Shown piece by piece: positions 1 to 9,292 of a stretch of DNA of 64,000 nucleotides (positions are counted from its first letter, which is position 1; each line of letters opens with the position of its first letter). The DNA is taken from positions 1 through 64,000 of the forward strand of contig NZ_BAIZ01000017.1 in assembly GCF_000613445.1 (NCBI RefSeq). Reading direction: 5' to 3'. The stretch comes from Hoylesella shahii DSM 15611 = JCM 12083. Lineage in GTDB: Bacteria > Bacteroidota > Bacteroidia > Bacteroidales > Bacteroidaceae. Under the pieces are notes generated by a model. That model saw only the letters and a program-made list of their open reading frames with translations, did no database searches and was not told where the DNA came from. Made by a program: the position numbers and the translations under genes.

Positions 1-290
1 TATATAAGTTGTGAGTTCATCAGTTTATTGGTTCATAAGTTTGTGAGTTTACAAGTTGTGAGTTCATGAGTTTATTGGTTCATAAGTTTGTAAGTTTATA
101 AGTTGTGAGTTATGAGTTTATTGGTTCATAAGTTTCTGAGTTTCTGAGTTGTGAGTTATGAGTTTATTGGTTCATAAGTTTCTGAGTTTATGAGTTGTGA
201 GTTCATGAGTTTATTGGTTCATAAGTTTGTAAGTTCATGGGTTTAATGGTTCATGGGCTCATGAGTTCATGAGTTTGTAGGTTTATAATC
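1..290 (+). repeat. degenerate GAGTTTATGAGTTG-type tandem repeat array
   Basis: The left edge is built almost wholly from short units such as GAGTTTATTGGTTCATAAG and GAGTTGTGAGTTCATGAG, each varying at a few positions and recurring every 10-45 bases. The array starts outside the window, so its length is unknown. A closely similar array lies at 29390-29640 between xseA and xseB. No reading frame runs through it. Tandem arrays of this kind are prone to slippage; what it does here is unknown. Confidence 0.85.
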
Positions 291-403
291 TTATCTGTTT
301 GTGTATTTATGCGGTAAGTCAGCTCGTCAATTTGTGATTCTTTTATTCACGGTCAATAACGTTATGATAATAACAGCTACCACGGCCTGTATCGTCGTAA
401 TTC

Positions 404-763
404 TTACAGTTTAGTTGTTAATAGCTCTTTAAATATTTCTTTAGAATACTCTACGAAACGTTTGTTTAACTTTACGTCACTCAAATCTACCGTTATGAGG
501 CTATCTTGGACTTCAAAGATAACGGATTCGTTAGTCAAACTTACCGATTTGCAGGTGTTATAAGTAACCTCACCATTGCATTCAGCATACATTCCATTTA
601 GCTCAGATTCGGGGTCATCGTCCTCACTCAATGTGATGGGCCTTTGAAAAAGAATATAGTTCTTATAGTCAAACTTGTCGTCAGCCAGCCCAACCATATA
701 ATAGTTGTCTTTTTTGTTTCTGCTTGCAGTAATAATTTTAGCTTTAAATTCCAATCTAAACAT
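404..763 (-). CDS. Imm10-like immunity protein (probable)
   Basis: This encodes a 119-residue acidic cytosolic protein without signal peptide or membrane segment. The stretch around residues 21-41 (YYMVGLADDKFDYKNYILFQ) resembles the Imm10 immunity family of polymorphic toxin systems, which typically shows a V/LGxADDxF...YxxLQR pattern near the N-terminus followed by beta-rich sequence. Immunity proteins of this class neutralise a toxin delivered by a neighbouring cell. No toxin gene is visible beside it, so it would be an orphan immunity gene. The family call rests on recalled motif resemblance, not a profile search. The next gene, on the same strand, is another small soluble protein of possible similar role. 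Confidence 0.6.
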   Translation of the reverse strand: MFRLEFKAKIITASRNKKDNYYMVGLADDKFDYKNYILFQRPITLSEDDDPESELNGMYAECNGEVTYNTCKSVSLTNESVIFEVQDSLITVDLSDVKLNKRFVEYSKEIFKELLTTKL

Positions 764-942
764 AAGTAATATTATTAGTGTTATACGATGGCAGGATTAG
801 TAATACGCTAAGCTATTATGCCAAGGGGCTTATAATTCAAGTATGTCGGACTTGTTCTGTGCCACATGACACCTTGTTTCTTCTCCAACCAGTAATTAAT
901 GATGGATATGCGTTTCTTCATCATTAGTATTTCTCAGTCGCA

Positions 943-1533
943 TTACCATGACAGCCGCTCCACTAAGACGGATTGTTGACTTTCCCAAAAGGTGTCATCA
1001 CGTATGTCAATACCTAGTTTAGCGCAGTATGAAATAAGAGCCTCTTTGTCTAGTCTTCGTTTTATCATTTTTCGTTGATACAGCTCTTTGTCTTCAAATG
1101 GTTGGTTTTCCCCGTGGCAGTAAAAATTCCATTTTGGATCTTTCATTGCGTAGACAATCCGTACTTCTTTCCCATTTTCAATGTACTTGAAAGCGTTCAT
1201 AGCATCAGGGGCGTTGTTTGTGCTGATTTGGAAACAATAAGCTTTTATTTTTAAAGCATCTGATATGTTATAAACCAGCGAGCTAAATCCATCAGGATAG
1301 TTTGAGAACATTATGCACTTATCCTCACATGTCTTAGGAGCAAAGAAGTATAGCTTTTCAAAATGTGCACCCCCTTTTGGCGGACATGTTTCGTATAGGT
1401 CGAATTTAAATGGCGTGCGTGTTATTTTGTACTTTCCACTGTCTCCCAATTTCTTTTGAACATAGTCGTCTATTTTCTCTAATGGACTATCTAAGTATGT
1501 GAAAGTGAAATACTCGAAGTTATTAATACGCAT
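943..1533 (-). CDS. hypothetical protein, possible second immunity protein
   Basis: This is a 196-residue soluble protein rich in aromatic and charged residues, with five or more cysteines and no signal peptide or transmembrane segment. I do not recognise a family. It lies 180 bases upstream, on the same strand, of the Imm10-like gene, and its size and solitary setting fit the immunity-gene clusters that Bacteroidota carry without cognate toxins. That is inference from context only. The ORF is intact from an ATG at 1533. A 23S or IS remnant is not indicated. Confidence 0.6.
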   Translation of the reverse strand: MRINNFEYFTFTYLDSPLEKIDDYVQKKLGDSGKYKITRTPFKFDLYETCPPKGGAHFEKLYFFAPKTCEDKCIMFSNYPDGFSSLVYNISDALKIKAYCFQISTNNAPDAMNAFKYIENGKEVRIVYAMKDPKWNFYCHGENQPFEDKELYQRKMIKRRLDKEALISYCAKLGIDIRDDTFWESQQSVLVERLSW

Positions 1534-2640
1534 AGTTTCTTTGTTGAAGATGTGAATGTACTTCTAGTTTATTATTATCGCAAGCTAATGGTCATCTTTT
1601 CGTTTGAATTGCCAAGGTGCCAGCAATCTACCCTTGTTAAGGCTACCAACAGTTTATAACAATAACGTACCATTCGGCCGTTTATTGCGTTGAATGTAAG
1701 TGAAAGCCCCTCCTTTATTTGTCTAGTACAAACACGAAAAGCATCTTATGCCAAGATTGATGCAGCTTTTCAGTAAAAGTTTTATCATTGTGAGTCCTCT
1801 TTAATGTCACCAATCAAGCCATCCAACTGAAAAACTCAATTTTCATGCCAGTTCGTTTTGGTACTAATAGAGGCTTGCTTATGAGCGTCAACACAACGAT
1901 TAGATGCCATCTGTTAAGTTGGTGATGCCATATTATTTTACGGCCTGAAGTACTATTGACTTTTAATATTTCTATAAATCGAGAGAGCAAGTTCAATAGG
2001 GGAGGCCAACAAAAACAAATCTTACAATCATTGTTTGCAATATTTCTATTCTTCTATGTGCCCTGTTTTGTAGGTTGTTTTGCCAACAAAGAAAGCGTTG
2101 CGCATGTGCAGCTTTGCTTTCCCTTTATAAGCTGAATTGTGTGGGGTAGGCAAATATGGCATGTGCAACGTTTTTTAAAATAAGGCAAAGCACTTTAGCA
2201 ATGAGGGCAATACTGGGCAATGTTGTTGGCGCTAAAAGACAGATTGTCTGCGAAGACACCATTCCCTAATTCTCAAACTTGGATGTTGATGTGTCTAATC
2301 CTGCGCCTACATGGTGTGGTTGCTCAGCGTTTAGCTGTGCGGATGGCGCCGTGCAATGTTGGGATGGAGTGGTCTCGTGTCTTGAAACAACTCGTTACCC
2401 CTAGCCATGGCCGTGGGTGCGAATCGTTGCCGCTTCGTTTGGGCCATGTTGCGGTAGGCGACATGTTCACCATTGTGTTTGCTTAACAGCATTGTTTACC
2501 CCTCATGTTGAGGTGTTGCACCTCTAAAAGTGCTTTGCCGTGGTGTTAGCCCATAACATAAGCCGCTGTTGGGGCTTGTTTTAAAACATGTATTGTGCGT
2601 GCATCTGAACTTTTTGTTTATAGCTTAGGGTTTAGAGGCT
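1534..2640. other. gene-poor region
   Basis: I see no convincing gene in these 1.1 kb. Short open frames at 1814-1996 (minus) and 2220-2486 (plus) lack a recognisable protein pattern, signal or start context. The only clear structure is the stem-loop with T-tract at 2096-2176. The stretch may hold the worn remains of lost genes. Confidence 0.5.
2096..2176 (+). terminator. candidate stem-loop with T-tract
   Basis: CGTTGCGCATG (2096-2106) pairs with CATGTGCAACG (2160-2170), allowing one G-U pair, and is followed directly by six T. The loop is about 53 nt, long for a simple terminator, so this could also be a short structured RNA ending in an intrinsic terminator. No plus-strand gene is visible just upstream. 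Confidence 0.4.
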
Positions 2641-3933
2641 TTAAAATTCGTCTTCAATCTTATCGTATGCGCGAATGGCTTTCATAAATCTAGCCTTTAC
2701 ATCGTTAAGCAGATACAATCCATCGGCATTCTTTTGCAAGCCTTTCAGCGCGATGGGGAATATTTGTGGAGGATTGTTTAGGCCAAGCATGGCGATGTTG
2801 CGCAGTTGCTCGGTAGACTGATAGGTGAGGTTGATGTCGCAATACATTTGTCCGTCTTTACCTTCAAACTTCTCGAAAACCAGTTTACAGCCAATAGGTG
2901 TTTTCTTTTCGATAGAGTTGGGCAGGTCGTAGGGTTCCACTTCAAGGGCAGCAGTAACCGAAGCAATGTTCGAGTCGTGTCCGCAGAGGAAAGAAAGCTT
3001 ACGGTCTTTATCCGACAGTTCGTCGTACATATACACCAATAGGGGATGTGCCACGTTAATAGCCACCGTAGGAGCTGCGAAAAGCACATCGCCATACACG
3101 TCTTTAATCTTCGCAATCTTGGTCCAGTCGGTCAATGTTATGTTGTGTCCAAATGCCGCTTTCTTTGAGTCGGGCTCTTCATAATATTGCAGAATAAGTG
3201 CATCCGAGCAAGTATTGGCATCCTTCAGTGAGCCTTTCATGCGGGGTTCGTCGCCCTTTTCCAAAATAATTTGTGTATTATAGTTGTCGAAAGCGCACAG
3301 GTTGTCTTGTTTGCAAGCAGGCGAATTTTTAAGATCGAGCACCTTAGCCGTTATTTCATAGCATTCTTTCAGGTCCTCGTTAATGCCCACAATACCTTTT
3401 TTGCCACCCATTGCAGCGATTTCTTTCAAAGCTTGTGCTTTAAACGATTTGCTTGTTTTGGTTAGTCGTGGAAAGAACACGGGATCCATTTTGCTCGGTA
3501 CAAAGCGATGGTTAACCTTAACATCTCCCACGGGGAAGAGCGCCGTTTTAAAATAGTTGGCCGTTGCGATGCAGCGTTGCATACTATTGGCGTAAACGTT
3601 TACTTCGTTGGTTGTGGGGTTGGCGTTTTCTTTAAACAATCCTGCGTCAACCAGCCATTTGCGAAAGTAAAGGCCAAATTGGTTTTCCAATGCACCGCCA
3701 CGCGTGGTTAGTTCGCTAGCTCCAGCAGTCCATTCAAACCAGGGATGTGTTGTAACCTTTTCGAGTAAGCTACCTTTAGTAGAGAGCGGTGCGCGTATGT
3801 TGTGTCGGCTTAGGATAACAGCTTCTTTCAAAATGTATTTCTCCTTAAAAGCTTGCGAACGTTGTTTCTGTGCAAAGGTGCTTGTTGGCAAAATTGCGAA
3901 GAGCAAGCCAACCAAAAAGAAGTTTCTGTTCAT
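2641..3933 (-). CDS. secreted histidine-type phosphatase (MINPP/phytase-like)
   Basis: This 430-residue protein begins with a signal peptide (about residues 1-21, ending TFA-Q), so it acts in the periplasm or outside. The mature N-terminus carries RHNIRAP near residue 43, the histidine acid phosphatase box RHGxRxP with Asn in place of Gly; the histidine is the phosphate-accepting nucleophile. A second active-site element, CGHDSN, lies near residue 319 and supplies the HD proton donor pair. Length fits the branch-2 phosphatases that dephosphorylate phytate or other phosphomonoesters. The gene stands alone, with its own promoter at 4120-4151. Exact substrate is not evident. Confidence 0.85.
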   Translation of the reverse strand: MNRNFFLVGLLFAILPTSTFAQKQRSQAFKEKYILKEAVILSRHNIRAPLSTKGSLLEKVTTHPWFEWTAGASELTTRGGALENQFGLYFRKWLVDAGLFKENANPTTNEVNVYANSMQRCIATANYFKTALFPVGDVKVNHRFVPSKMDPVFFPRLTKTSKSFKAQALKEIAAMGGKKGIVGINEDLKECYEITAKVLDLKNSPACKQDNLCAFDNYNTQIILEKGDEPRMKGSLKDANTCSDALILQYYEEPDSKKAAFGHNITLTDWTKIAKIKDVYGDVLFAAPTVAINVAHPLLVYMYDELSDKDRKLSFLCGHDSNIASVTAALEVEPYDLPNSIEKKTPIGCKLVFEKFEGKDGQMYCDINLTYQSTEQLRNIAMLGLNNPPQIFPIALKGLQKNADGLYLLNDVKARFMKAIRAYDKIEDEF

Positions 3934-4119
3934 AAGTTATTGTATTAAGTTCTGCAAAATGTTTGGTTGTTTTTTGGTTTTCATATCCTGTTGTTGCCCA
4001 TGAATGCTCGTTTTAAGGTGGCTGCTTCAAGGGTAAAACATCCAGCAATGCTTCTGATTGAGATTGTTTACTGTCGTAGCATAGTACAAATGTTCTACAT
4101 TGTTTAGTATATCAATTGG

Positions 4120-4151
4120 CAAAGTTAAGTATATCCATTCAAAATGCCAAA
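4120..4151 (-). promoter_or_regulatory. promoter of the histidine phosphatase gene
   Basis: On the minus strand TTTG (4148-4151) and TAACTTTG (4120-4127) are separated by 20 bases. This matches the Bacteroidota -33/-7 consensus TTTG-N19-21-TAnnTTTG. It would give a leader of about 180 nt before the phosphatase start at 3933. Confidence 0.65.
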
Positions 4152-4417
4152 CATTCTTTTCCTCTTTAGCATGTATTAAGAGGTATGGTTGAACATGGTG
4201 AAAAGCTGTGTGGGTTGACGAATTTTAGTGTTTCTTGGCACGTTTATCCATTAAATATGTGGCGAACAACCTTCAAGGCAGACTTATCGTTAAATGCCAC
4301 ACATCACTATCGTTGCTCTAGGGTGCGAGAAGGTGGCCAAGAAAAGTTTTATGTTGCTACTTATTTGGGGACGTCGTTTATTTATTCTGGTTTATCTGTA
4401 AAATAAAAAGTAAGAAA

Positions 4418-4985
4418 TTTAACATTATGAGTGCCTTCTTTGCAAACAAACGCTCACTCGTGCGCAAATAATCGATTCTCGCGAAGATTTGTCGCACTGC
4501 AAAAAGGCTATGACGTGTAAGTAGAGAACAATGTGTTTTAGGGTTAAAAAACCGCTGTTTTGGCGAAAATGTGGGCTATTTGCAGCAAAATGCAGTGCTA
4601 TCTCCTGCAAAACGCAATGCTAACTCGTGCTAAATGCAATGCTAACTCGTGCTAAATGCAATGCTAACTCGTGCTAAATGCAATGCTAACTCCTACAAAA
4701 CGCAGGCCAAATGCTGCATATTGCGCCTTAAGTGTATGGTTGTGTACTTACAATGTGACGTTGTTTTGCGCTTTTTGTGGTTAAAAATGTCGAGAAAAGC
4801 ACATTTTTGCTTACTAAAATTTGTTTTGCGGAGCGCAAAAAATTGATGATTGGGGAGAAAATAGAAAGGCAAAAACCTGCTTTTTGCTGCTTTTGAACTA
4901 AAAACCGACGGAAAAATAAAAACTGAAAAGCCCAAATTAGGGCTAAAAAGCATGTTTTAGGGCTTTATTTTCGCTAGAAGGTGCT
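4418..4985 (+). repeat. intergenic repeat element, copy 1 (with 22-nt array)
   Basis: This 0.57-kb AT-rich block has no credible gene. It begins with AACATTATGAGTGCCTTCTT, shared with copy 3 at 49361. It carries the box CGCAAATAATCGATTCTCGC near 4463-4486, shared with copies 2 and 4. The leading GGCTATTTGCAGCAAAA at 4573 introduces the tandem array at 4581-4713. Near 4950-4985 it ends with GCATGTTTTAGGGC and TTTTCGCTAGAA, both repeated at the end of copy 2. The same ordered modules at distant intergenic sites mark a dispersed element family rather than chance low-complexity DNA. Confidence 0.75.
4581..4713 (+). repeat. 22-nt tandem repeat array, copy 1
   Basis: About six units with a 22-nt period; three consecutive units read TGCTAAATGCAATGCTAACT plus CG, almost identical. 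The core GCWAAAYGC recurs in the three other arrays of the window (28433, 49504, 59930). There are no unique spacers, so this is not a CRISPR array. Confidence 0.85.
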
Positions 4986-5153
4986 GCGTTGGTGAGGGTG
5001 TTTTGTAAAATAAAAGAAATTGAATTAACGTTTTGATGAGAGGAGATGCGTTGGAACGCTACGCCGTTAACCTTGCTGTAGGGTGTGAAGTGGCGGTTAA
5101 CTATCTATTTGGGGTGTGAAGTGTGCACAACTTCTTAATCGAGAAAGTGAAAT

Positions 5154-5193
5154 AAAAAAGGATTTCCAACTACCACGCAGTAGTTAGAAATCC
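5154..5193 (-). terminator. terminator of the nad operon
   Basis: Read on the minus strand, GGATTTCTAACTAC pairs with GTAGTTGGAAATCC around a 6-nt loop and is followed by TTTTTTATTT. It lies 48 bases beyond the nadC stop, a standard intrinsic terminator position. Confidence 0.85.
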
Positions 5194-5240
5194 AGATGAA
5201 AACAAAGCCAGCAGTGCCAGAACGCCTTTTGAGGCAAGTG

Positions 5241-6098
5241 TTATTTTGTGGCTTTAAAACTCATGTCCAGCCCTTTTACGCTATGCGTAAGTGCGCCAAA
5301 CGAGATAAAGTCTACCCCAGCTTGAGCGTAAGGAATCATGTTTTGAAAGGTGATGCCGCCGCTCGATTCCGTTTCGCAGCGTCCGCCAACCATTTCCACC
5401 GCCTTCCGTGTATCTTCGGGAGTGAAGTTATCAAACATAATACGGTCGCATCCCTCGTTTAGCGCCTCATTGAGTTCGTCGAAATTTCTTACCTCGCATT
5501 CAATCTTCAAATGCTCCTTGCCATGTTCCTTGCAATATTTTTTGGCCATGGAAATGGCATTGTGCACGCCACCGCAGAAATCGATGTGGTTGTCTTTTAA
5601 GAGAATCATGTCGAAAAGCCCGATGCGGTGGTTTGTGCCGCCACCAATTTTCACGGCTTCTTTTTCAAGCATTCTCATGCCAGGCGTTGTTTTTCGGGTG
5701 TCGAGCACGCGTGTTTTAGTGCCAGCGTCGATCAGTGCTTGTTGGTATTTATGCGTCATAGTGGCAATACCACTCATACGTTGCAAGATATTCAGCATCA
5801 AACGTTCAGTTTGCAAAAGGCTTCTTGTTTTTCCTTTCACACTCATTGCCACATCTCCTGGCTTAACATGTGCACCATCTTCGATAAAGACCTCAATTTG
5901 CAGTTCGGGGTCGAAGTGGTGAAACACCTGTTGCGCCACCTTTACACCAGCCAAGATGCCTTCTTCTTTAATGAGTAATCGGCTTTCGCCGTTGGCCTGT
6001 GCAGGAATGCAGCAAAGCGTGGTATGGTCGCCATCGCCAATATCCTCACTAAAAGCCAGTTCGATAAGTTGGTCGTTAAGTTCTTCTACAGATAACAT
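5241..6098 (-). CDS. nadC: nicotinate-nucleotide diphosphorylase (carboxylating)
   Basis: NadC (quinolinate phosphoribosyltransferase) joins quinolinate and PRPP to nicotinate mononucleotide, releasing CO2 and PPi. The 285-residue protein shows the family's EDIGDGDHTT near the start, LNILQRMSGIAT and TRKTTPGMR in the PRPP/quinolinate site, GGGTNHRIGLFDMILLKDNH, and the late barrel motifs IMFDNF and SSGGI. I use the ATG at 6098 (MLSVEELNDQ), not the upstream in-frame ATG at 6158, which would overlap nadA and lacks family similarity. It is the last gene of nadB-nadA-nadC and is followed by a strong terminator. Confidence 0.97.
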   Translation of the reverse strand: MLSVEELNDQLIELAFSEDIGDGDHTTLCCIPAQANGESRLLIKEEGILAGVKVAQQVFHHFDPELQIEVFIEDGAHVKPGDVAMSVKGKTRSLLQTERLMLNILQRMSGIATMTHKYQQALIDAGTKTRVLDTRKTTPGMRMLEKEAVKIGGGTNHRIGLFDMILLKDNHIDFCGGVHNAISMAKKYCKEHGKEHLKIECEVRNFDELNEALNEGCDRIMFDNFTPEDTRKAVEMVGGRCETESSGGITFQNMIPYAQAGVDFISFGALTHSVKGLDMSFKATK

Positions 6099-6117
6099 GA
6101 TGAATTTAAAATTAAGA

Positions 6118-7110
6118 TTATAAACCAAGTTGTTTAGATATTTCCAACATTCTCTCAATGGGTTTGATGGCTTTTAGTGCCACCTCTGGTTGCACCTCGA
6201 TGTAGGGCCATTCGTATTTAAGGCAATTATAGAGTTTGTTCAGGGTGATAAGTTTCATATAATTGCATTCGTTGCAAGCGCAAGTGCTATCGTCGGGTGG
6301 TGCGGGTATAAAGGTTTTGTGAGGTGCAAGTCTTTGCATCTCGTTAAGGATGCCACTTTCGGTAGCTACAATAAAGGTTTGCGCCTCGTCGTCAATACTG
6401 AATTTCAACAGTGCAGCAGTGCTCCCCACTTTGTCGGCGATGTTAACAACAGGCCCTTTGCATTCGGGGTGTACCAGAATTTTAGCTTCGGGATGTAGTT
6501 TTTTGAGTTTCAAAATTTTTTCAACCGAAAACTTTTCGTGCACATGGCATGCACCATTCCATAGCACCATGTGCCTACCAGTAAGCGAATTGATGTAATT
6601 GCCAAGATTCCAATCAGGGCCAAAGATGATGGGAGCATCTTTCGGTAGCGAATCAACAATTTGTTTAGCGTTGCTACTAGTAACCACCACATCGGTAACC
6701 GCCTTTGTTCCCGCAGTGGTGTTAACATAGCTCACCACTGTATGGCCCGGATGCGCCATAACAAACCTTTCAAATTCGTCAGCAGGACAGCTTTCGGCCA
6801 GCGAACACGAAGCATTGAGGTCTGGGATGAGCACCTTTTTATTGGGGCAAAGAATTTTATTGGTTTCGCCCATAAAGTGCACGCCACACATAACGATGAT
6901 GTCGGCATCCGTCGTTGCAGCCTTCTGTGCCAACGCCAAACTGTCTCCAATAAAGTCGGCCACCTCTTGTATTACGCCTTCAGTGTAATAATGCGCCATG
7001 ATAAGGGCATTTTTTTCTTTGCACATCCTGCGTATTTCTGCCTTGATGTCTATTTGTTCAGGTACGGGTTCGTCGATGAAGCCCTTTTCCATCCATTTTT
7101 TATCAACCAT
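6118..7110 (-). CDS. nadA: quinolinate synthase A
   Basis: NadA condenses iminoaspartate (made by NadB) with dihydroxyacetone phosphate to quinolinate, using an oxygen-sensitive [4Fe-4S] cluster. The 330-residue protein has IMAHYYTEG near residue 37 and VMCGVHFMGE around Cys75. ACHVH lies at about 187-191, and a late cysteine group at 277-282 (CACNEC). These supply the three expected cluster ligands; which of the last cysteines is used cannot be read from sequence. It lies 70 bases downstream of nadB and 19 bases upstream of nadC, all minus strand, so the three genes form one operon. Confidence 0.97.
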   Translation of the reverse strand: MVDKKWMEKGFIDEPVPEQIDIKAEIRRMCKEKNALIMAHYYTEGVIQEVADFIGDSLALAQKAATTDADIIVMCGVHFMGETNKILCPNKKVLIPDLNASCSLAESCPADEFERFVMAHPGHTVVSYVNTTAGTKAVTDVVVTSSNAKQIVDSLPKDAPIIFGPDWNLGNYINSLTGRHMVLWNGACHVHEKFSVEKILKLKKLHPEAKILVHPECKGPVVNIADKVGSTAALLKFSIDDEAQTFIVATESGILNEMQRLAPHKTFIPAPPDDSTCACNECNYMKLITLNKLYNCLKYEWPYIEVQPEVALKAIKPIERMLEISKQLGL

Positions 7111-7180
7111 TTGTTTTTAGTTTATGTACAACAATATCGCAATCAGCATTTGTTTTTGTGCGTTTTAAGTATTTATACGT

Positions 7181-8769
7181 TCATCGTTGGTCGTATGCAT
7201 GTTTAGGATAATCCACGGTGAAGTGCAGTCCTCGGCTTTCTTTGCGTTCAATGGCCTGTCGTGTAATGAGGTAGCCCACGTTAATCATATTGCGGAGTTC
7301 GCAAATATCTTTAGTAGCCGTAACGCGTTTAAAGAGTTCTTCTGTTTCTTCGTAAAGCAAGTCCAGTCTGTTCCACGCCCTTTTCAGTCGTAGGTCGCTC
7401 CTAACGATACCCACGTAATTGCTCATAATTTCGCCCACCTCTCTTATACACTGTGTAATGAGCACATGTTCCTCGTTGGTTAATGTTCCTTCATCGTTCC
7501 ATTCAGGCACCAGGGTGTTAAAGTTATAGTTGTCTATTGTGTTTAGGGTGTGTTCGGCAGCCGATTGTGCATACACAGCAGCCTCGATAAGCGAGTTGCT
7601 GGCAAGTCGGTTTCCGCCATGTAGACCCGTGCACGAGCATTCGCCCACGGCATAAAGTCGGTGAATGGAACTTTCCCCGTTTTTATTCACCTTAATGCCC
7701 CCACACATATAATGGGCGCTAGGGCAAACAGGTATAAATTGTTTGGTGATGTCGATACCAATGCTCAAGCATTTTTGGTAGATATGTGGGAAATGTCGTT
7801 TCGTTTCTTCAGCATCTTTGTGTGTGAGGTCAAGGCACACAAAGTCCAGTCCGTGAATTTTCATTTCGTGGTCGATGGCCCTAGCACGATGTCTCTAGGA
7901 GCCAACGACAGTCGTTCGTCGTATTTATGCATAAACTCGTTGCCATTAGGCAGTTTAAGCACAGCGCCATAGCCGCGCATAGCCTCGGTAATGAGGAAAG
8001 CTGGATGAGTTTCGGCAGGATTGTAAAGCACAGTGGGATGAAACTGCACAAACTCCATGTCTTTCACCGTTGCTTTAGCACGATAAGCCATAGCGATGCC
8101 GTCGCCAGTGGCAATAACGGGGTTGGAGGTGGTGGAGTAGAGAGCGCCCACGCCACCAGTAGCCAGTAGCGTAACCTTACTTAAAAAGGTGTCGACCTTT
8201 TGCGTAGTAGGGTTAAGGATATAAGCCCCGAAGCATTCGATGTTGTTGGTTCGGCGCGTAACCTGCACACCCAAGTGATGTTGTGTGATAATCTCAACGG
8301 CATAATGGTTTTCTAGCACGGTGATGTTATTGTTTTGTCTCACAGCCTCCATCAGTCCGCGTTGAATTTCGAACCCCGTGTCGTCGGCATGATGAAGAAT
8401 ACGAAAGTCGCTGTGTCCTCCTTCGCGGTGTAAATCGTATTCGCCATTATTGTTTTTATCAAAGTTTACGCCCCAGTTTACAAGCGCGTTAATGGCTTTT
8501 GGTGCATTGCAAACAACGTGTTTCACTGCATCCAAATCCGATATATAGTCGCCTGCGACCATCGTATCGTTGATGTGTTTTTCAAAATTGTCTACAGCAA
8601 GGTTGGTAACGGCAGCCACACCGCCCTGTGCTTTGGCCGTGTTGGCTTCGTCTAAAGTGGTTTTACATACAAGGGCAACCTTTCCCTTCCCACTGTTTGC
8701 CACACTAAGCGCGTAGCACATGCCAGCGATACCACCGCCGATGACGAGGAAATCGTACTTCTGTATCAT
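7181..8769 (-). CDS. nadB: L-aspartate oxidase, frameshifted
   Basis: NadB oxidises L-aspartate to iminoaspartate with FAD and feeds NadA. The frame from 8769 has the Rossmann FAD site (VIGGGIAG, residues 8-15) and the AKAQGGVAAV loop. It runs to LAPRDIV, then continues out of frame to a stop at 7861. The missing continuation (ARAIDHEMKIHG) is encoded in the next frame, which then runs intact to 7181 and includes CGGIKVN and GLHGGNRLASNS. One G is missing near 7885 (GTGGCT reads GTGCT), so a single base restores a normal length of about 529 residues. A sequencing deletion is more likely than true loss, because nadA and nadC are intact. Confidence 0.93.
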
Positions 8770-8804
8770 GGTGTTATGTTTTGATATTAATCAAATAATT
8801 GTTG

Positions 8805-8812
8805 CAAAGGTA
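8805..8812 (-). promoter_or_regulatory. -7 box of the nadBAC promoter
   Basis: The minus strand reads TACCTTTG, a perfect TAnnTTTG box, 36 bases upstream of the nadB start. No clear -33 TTTG is seen. Confidence 0.6.
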
Positions 8813-9292
8813 ATAAAATGTTGTAATATAAGTCTGTGAAAGCGACTTTATTGTGATGGTTGTTTAGGGTTTTATTTTCGAAGAGGCACTTTTGTATTGC
8901 GGAGAATAGGTTAAAGAGGTAGATATATAAAGTGTTAAGAGGCGTACTTGAGACAGTTTTCTGCATGGCTCAGCCTCTAATATAATAAAGAGTGTGCACT
9001 ATATAATAAGGAGTATGGGCAAGGCCATGTTGAAAAAGTTTACGTTGGCTCATAGAACAATAAAACTAAGCGCCTTCAAGTGGCGCCTATGGTTTGTTTA
9101 AAGAGAGGTGCAAAAAGATTGGGTAAAAGTTTGTTTTGTTGTTTTTTTTTACGACCTTTGTGCGCATTGGCGTGGCCATTCTCCCGATAGAGAGTAGCCC
9201 TTGTGTGGTAAAGCCCACATAAAGGTGCAGAGAGCAGACTAGGCGCGCGCTTAACAACGACAATATTATTTTAAACACCATAAACGAAACCC
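8813..9292. other. intergenic region without genes
   Basis: No gene is visible in the 480 bases between the divergent nadB and ABC transporter genes. Near 9070-9090 GCGCC and GGCGC form a small hairpin. The words ATATAATAAAGAGTGTG and ATATAATAAGGAGTATG repeat about 25 bases apart near 8977-9017. No GntR-type regulator, often found ahead of such transporters, is present. Confidence 0.5.

Noticed and set aside
2220..2486. 88-residue plus-strand frame
   Set aside because: No promoter, no recognisable protein pattern, and composition as in the surrounding noncoding DNA.
4185..4406. 73-residue plus-strand frame upstream of repeat copy 1
   Set aside because: No motif or signal, and it starts beside the phosphatase promoter region; chance frame more likely.
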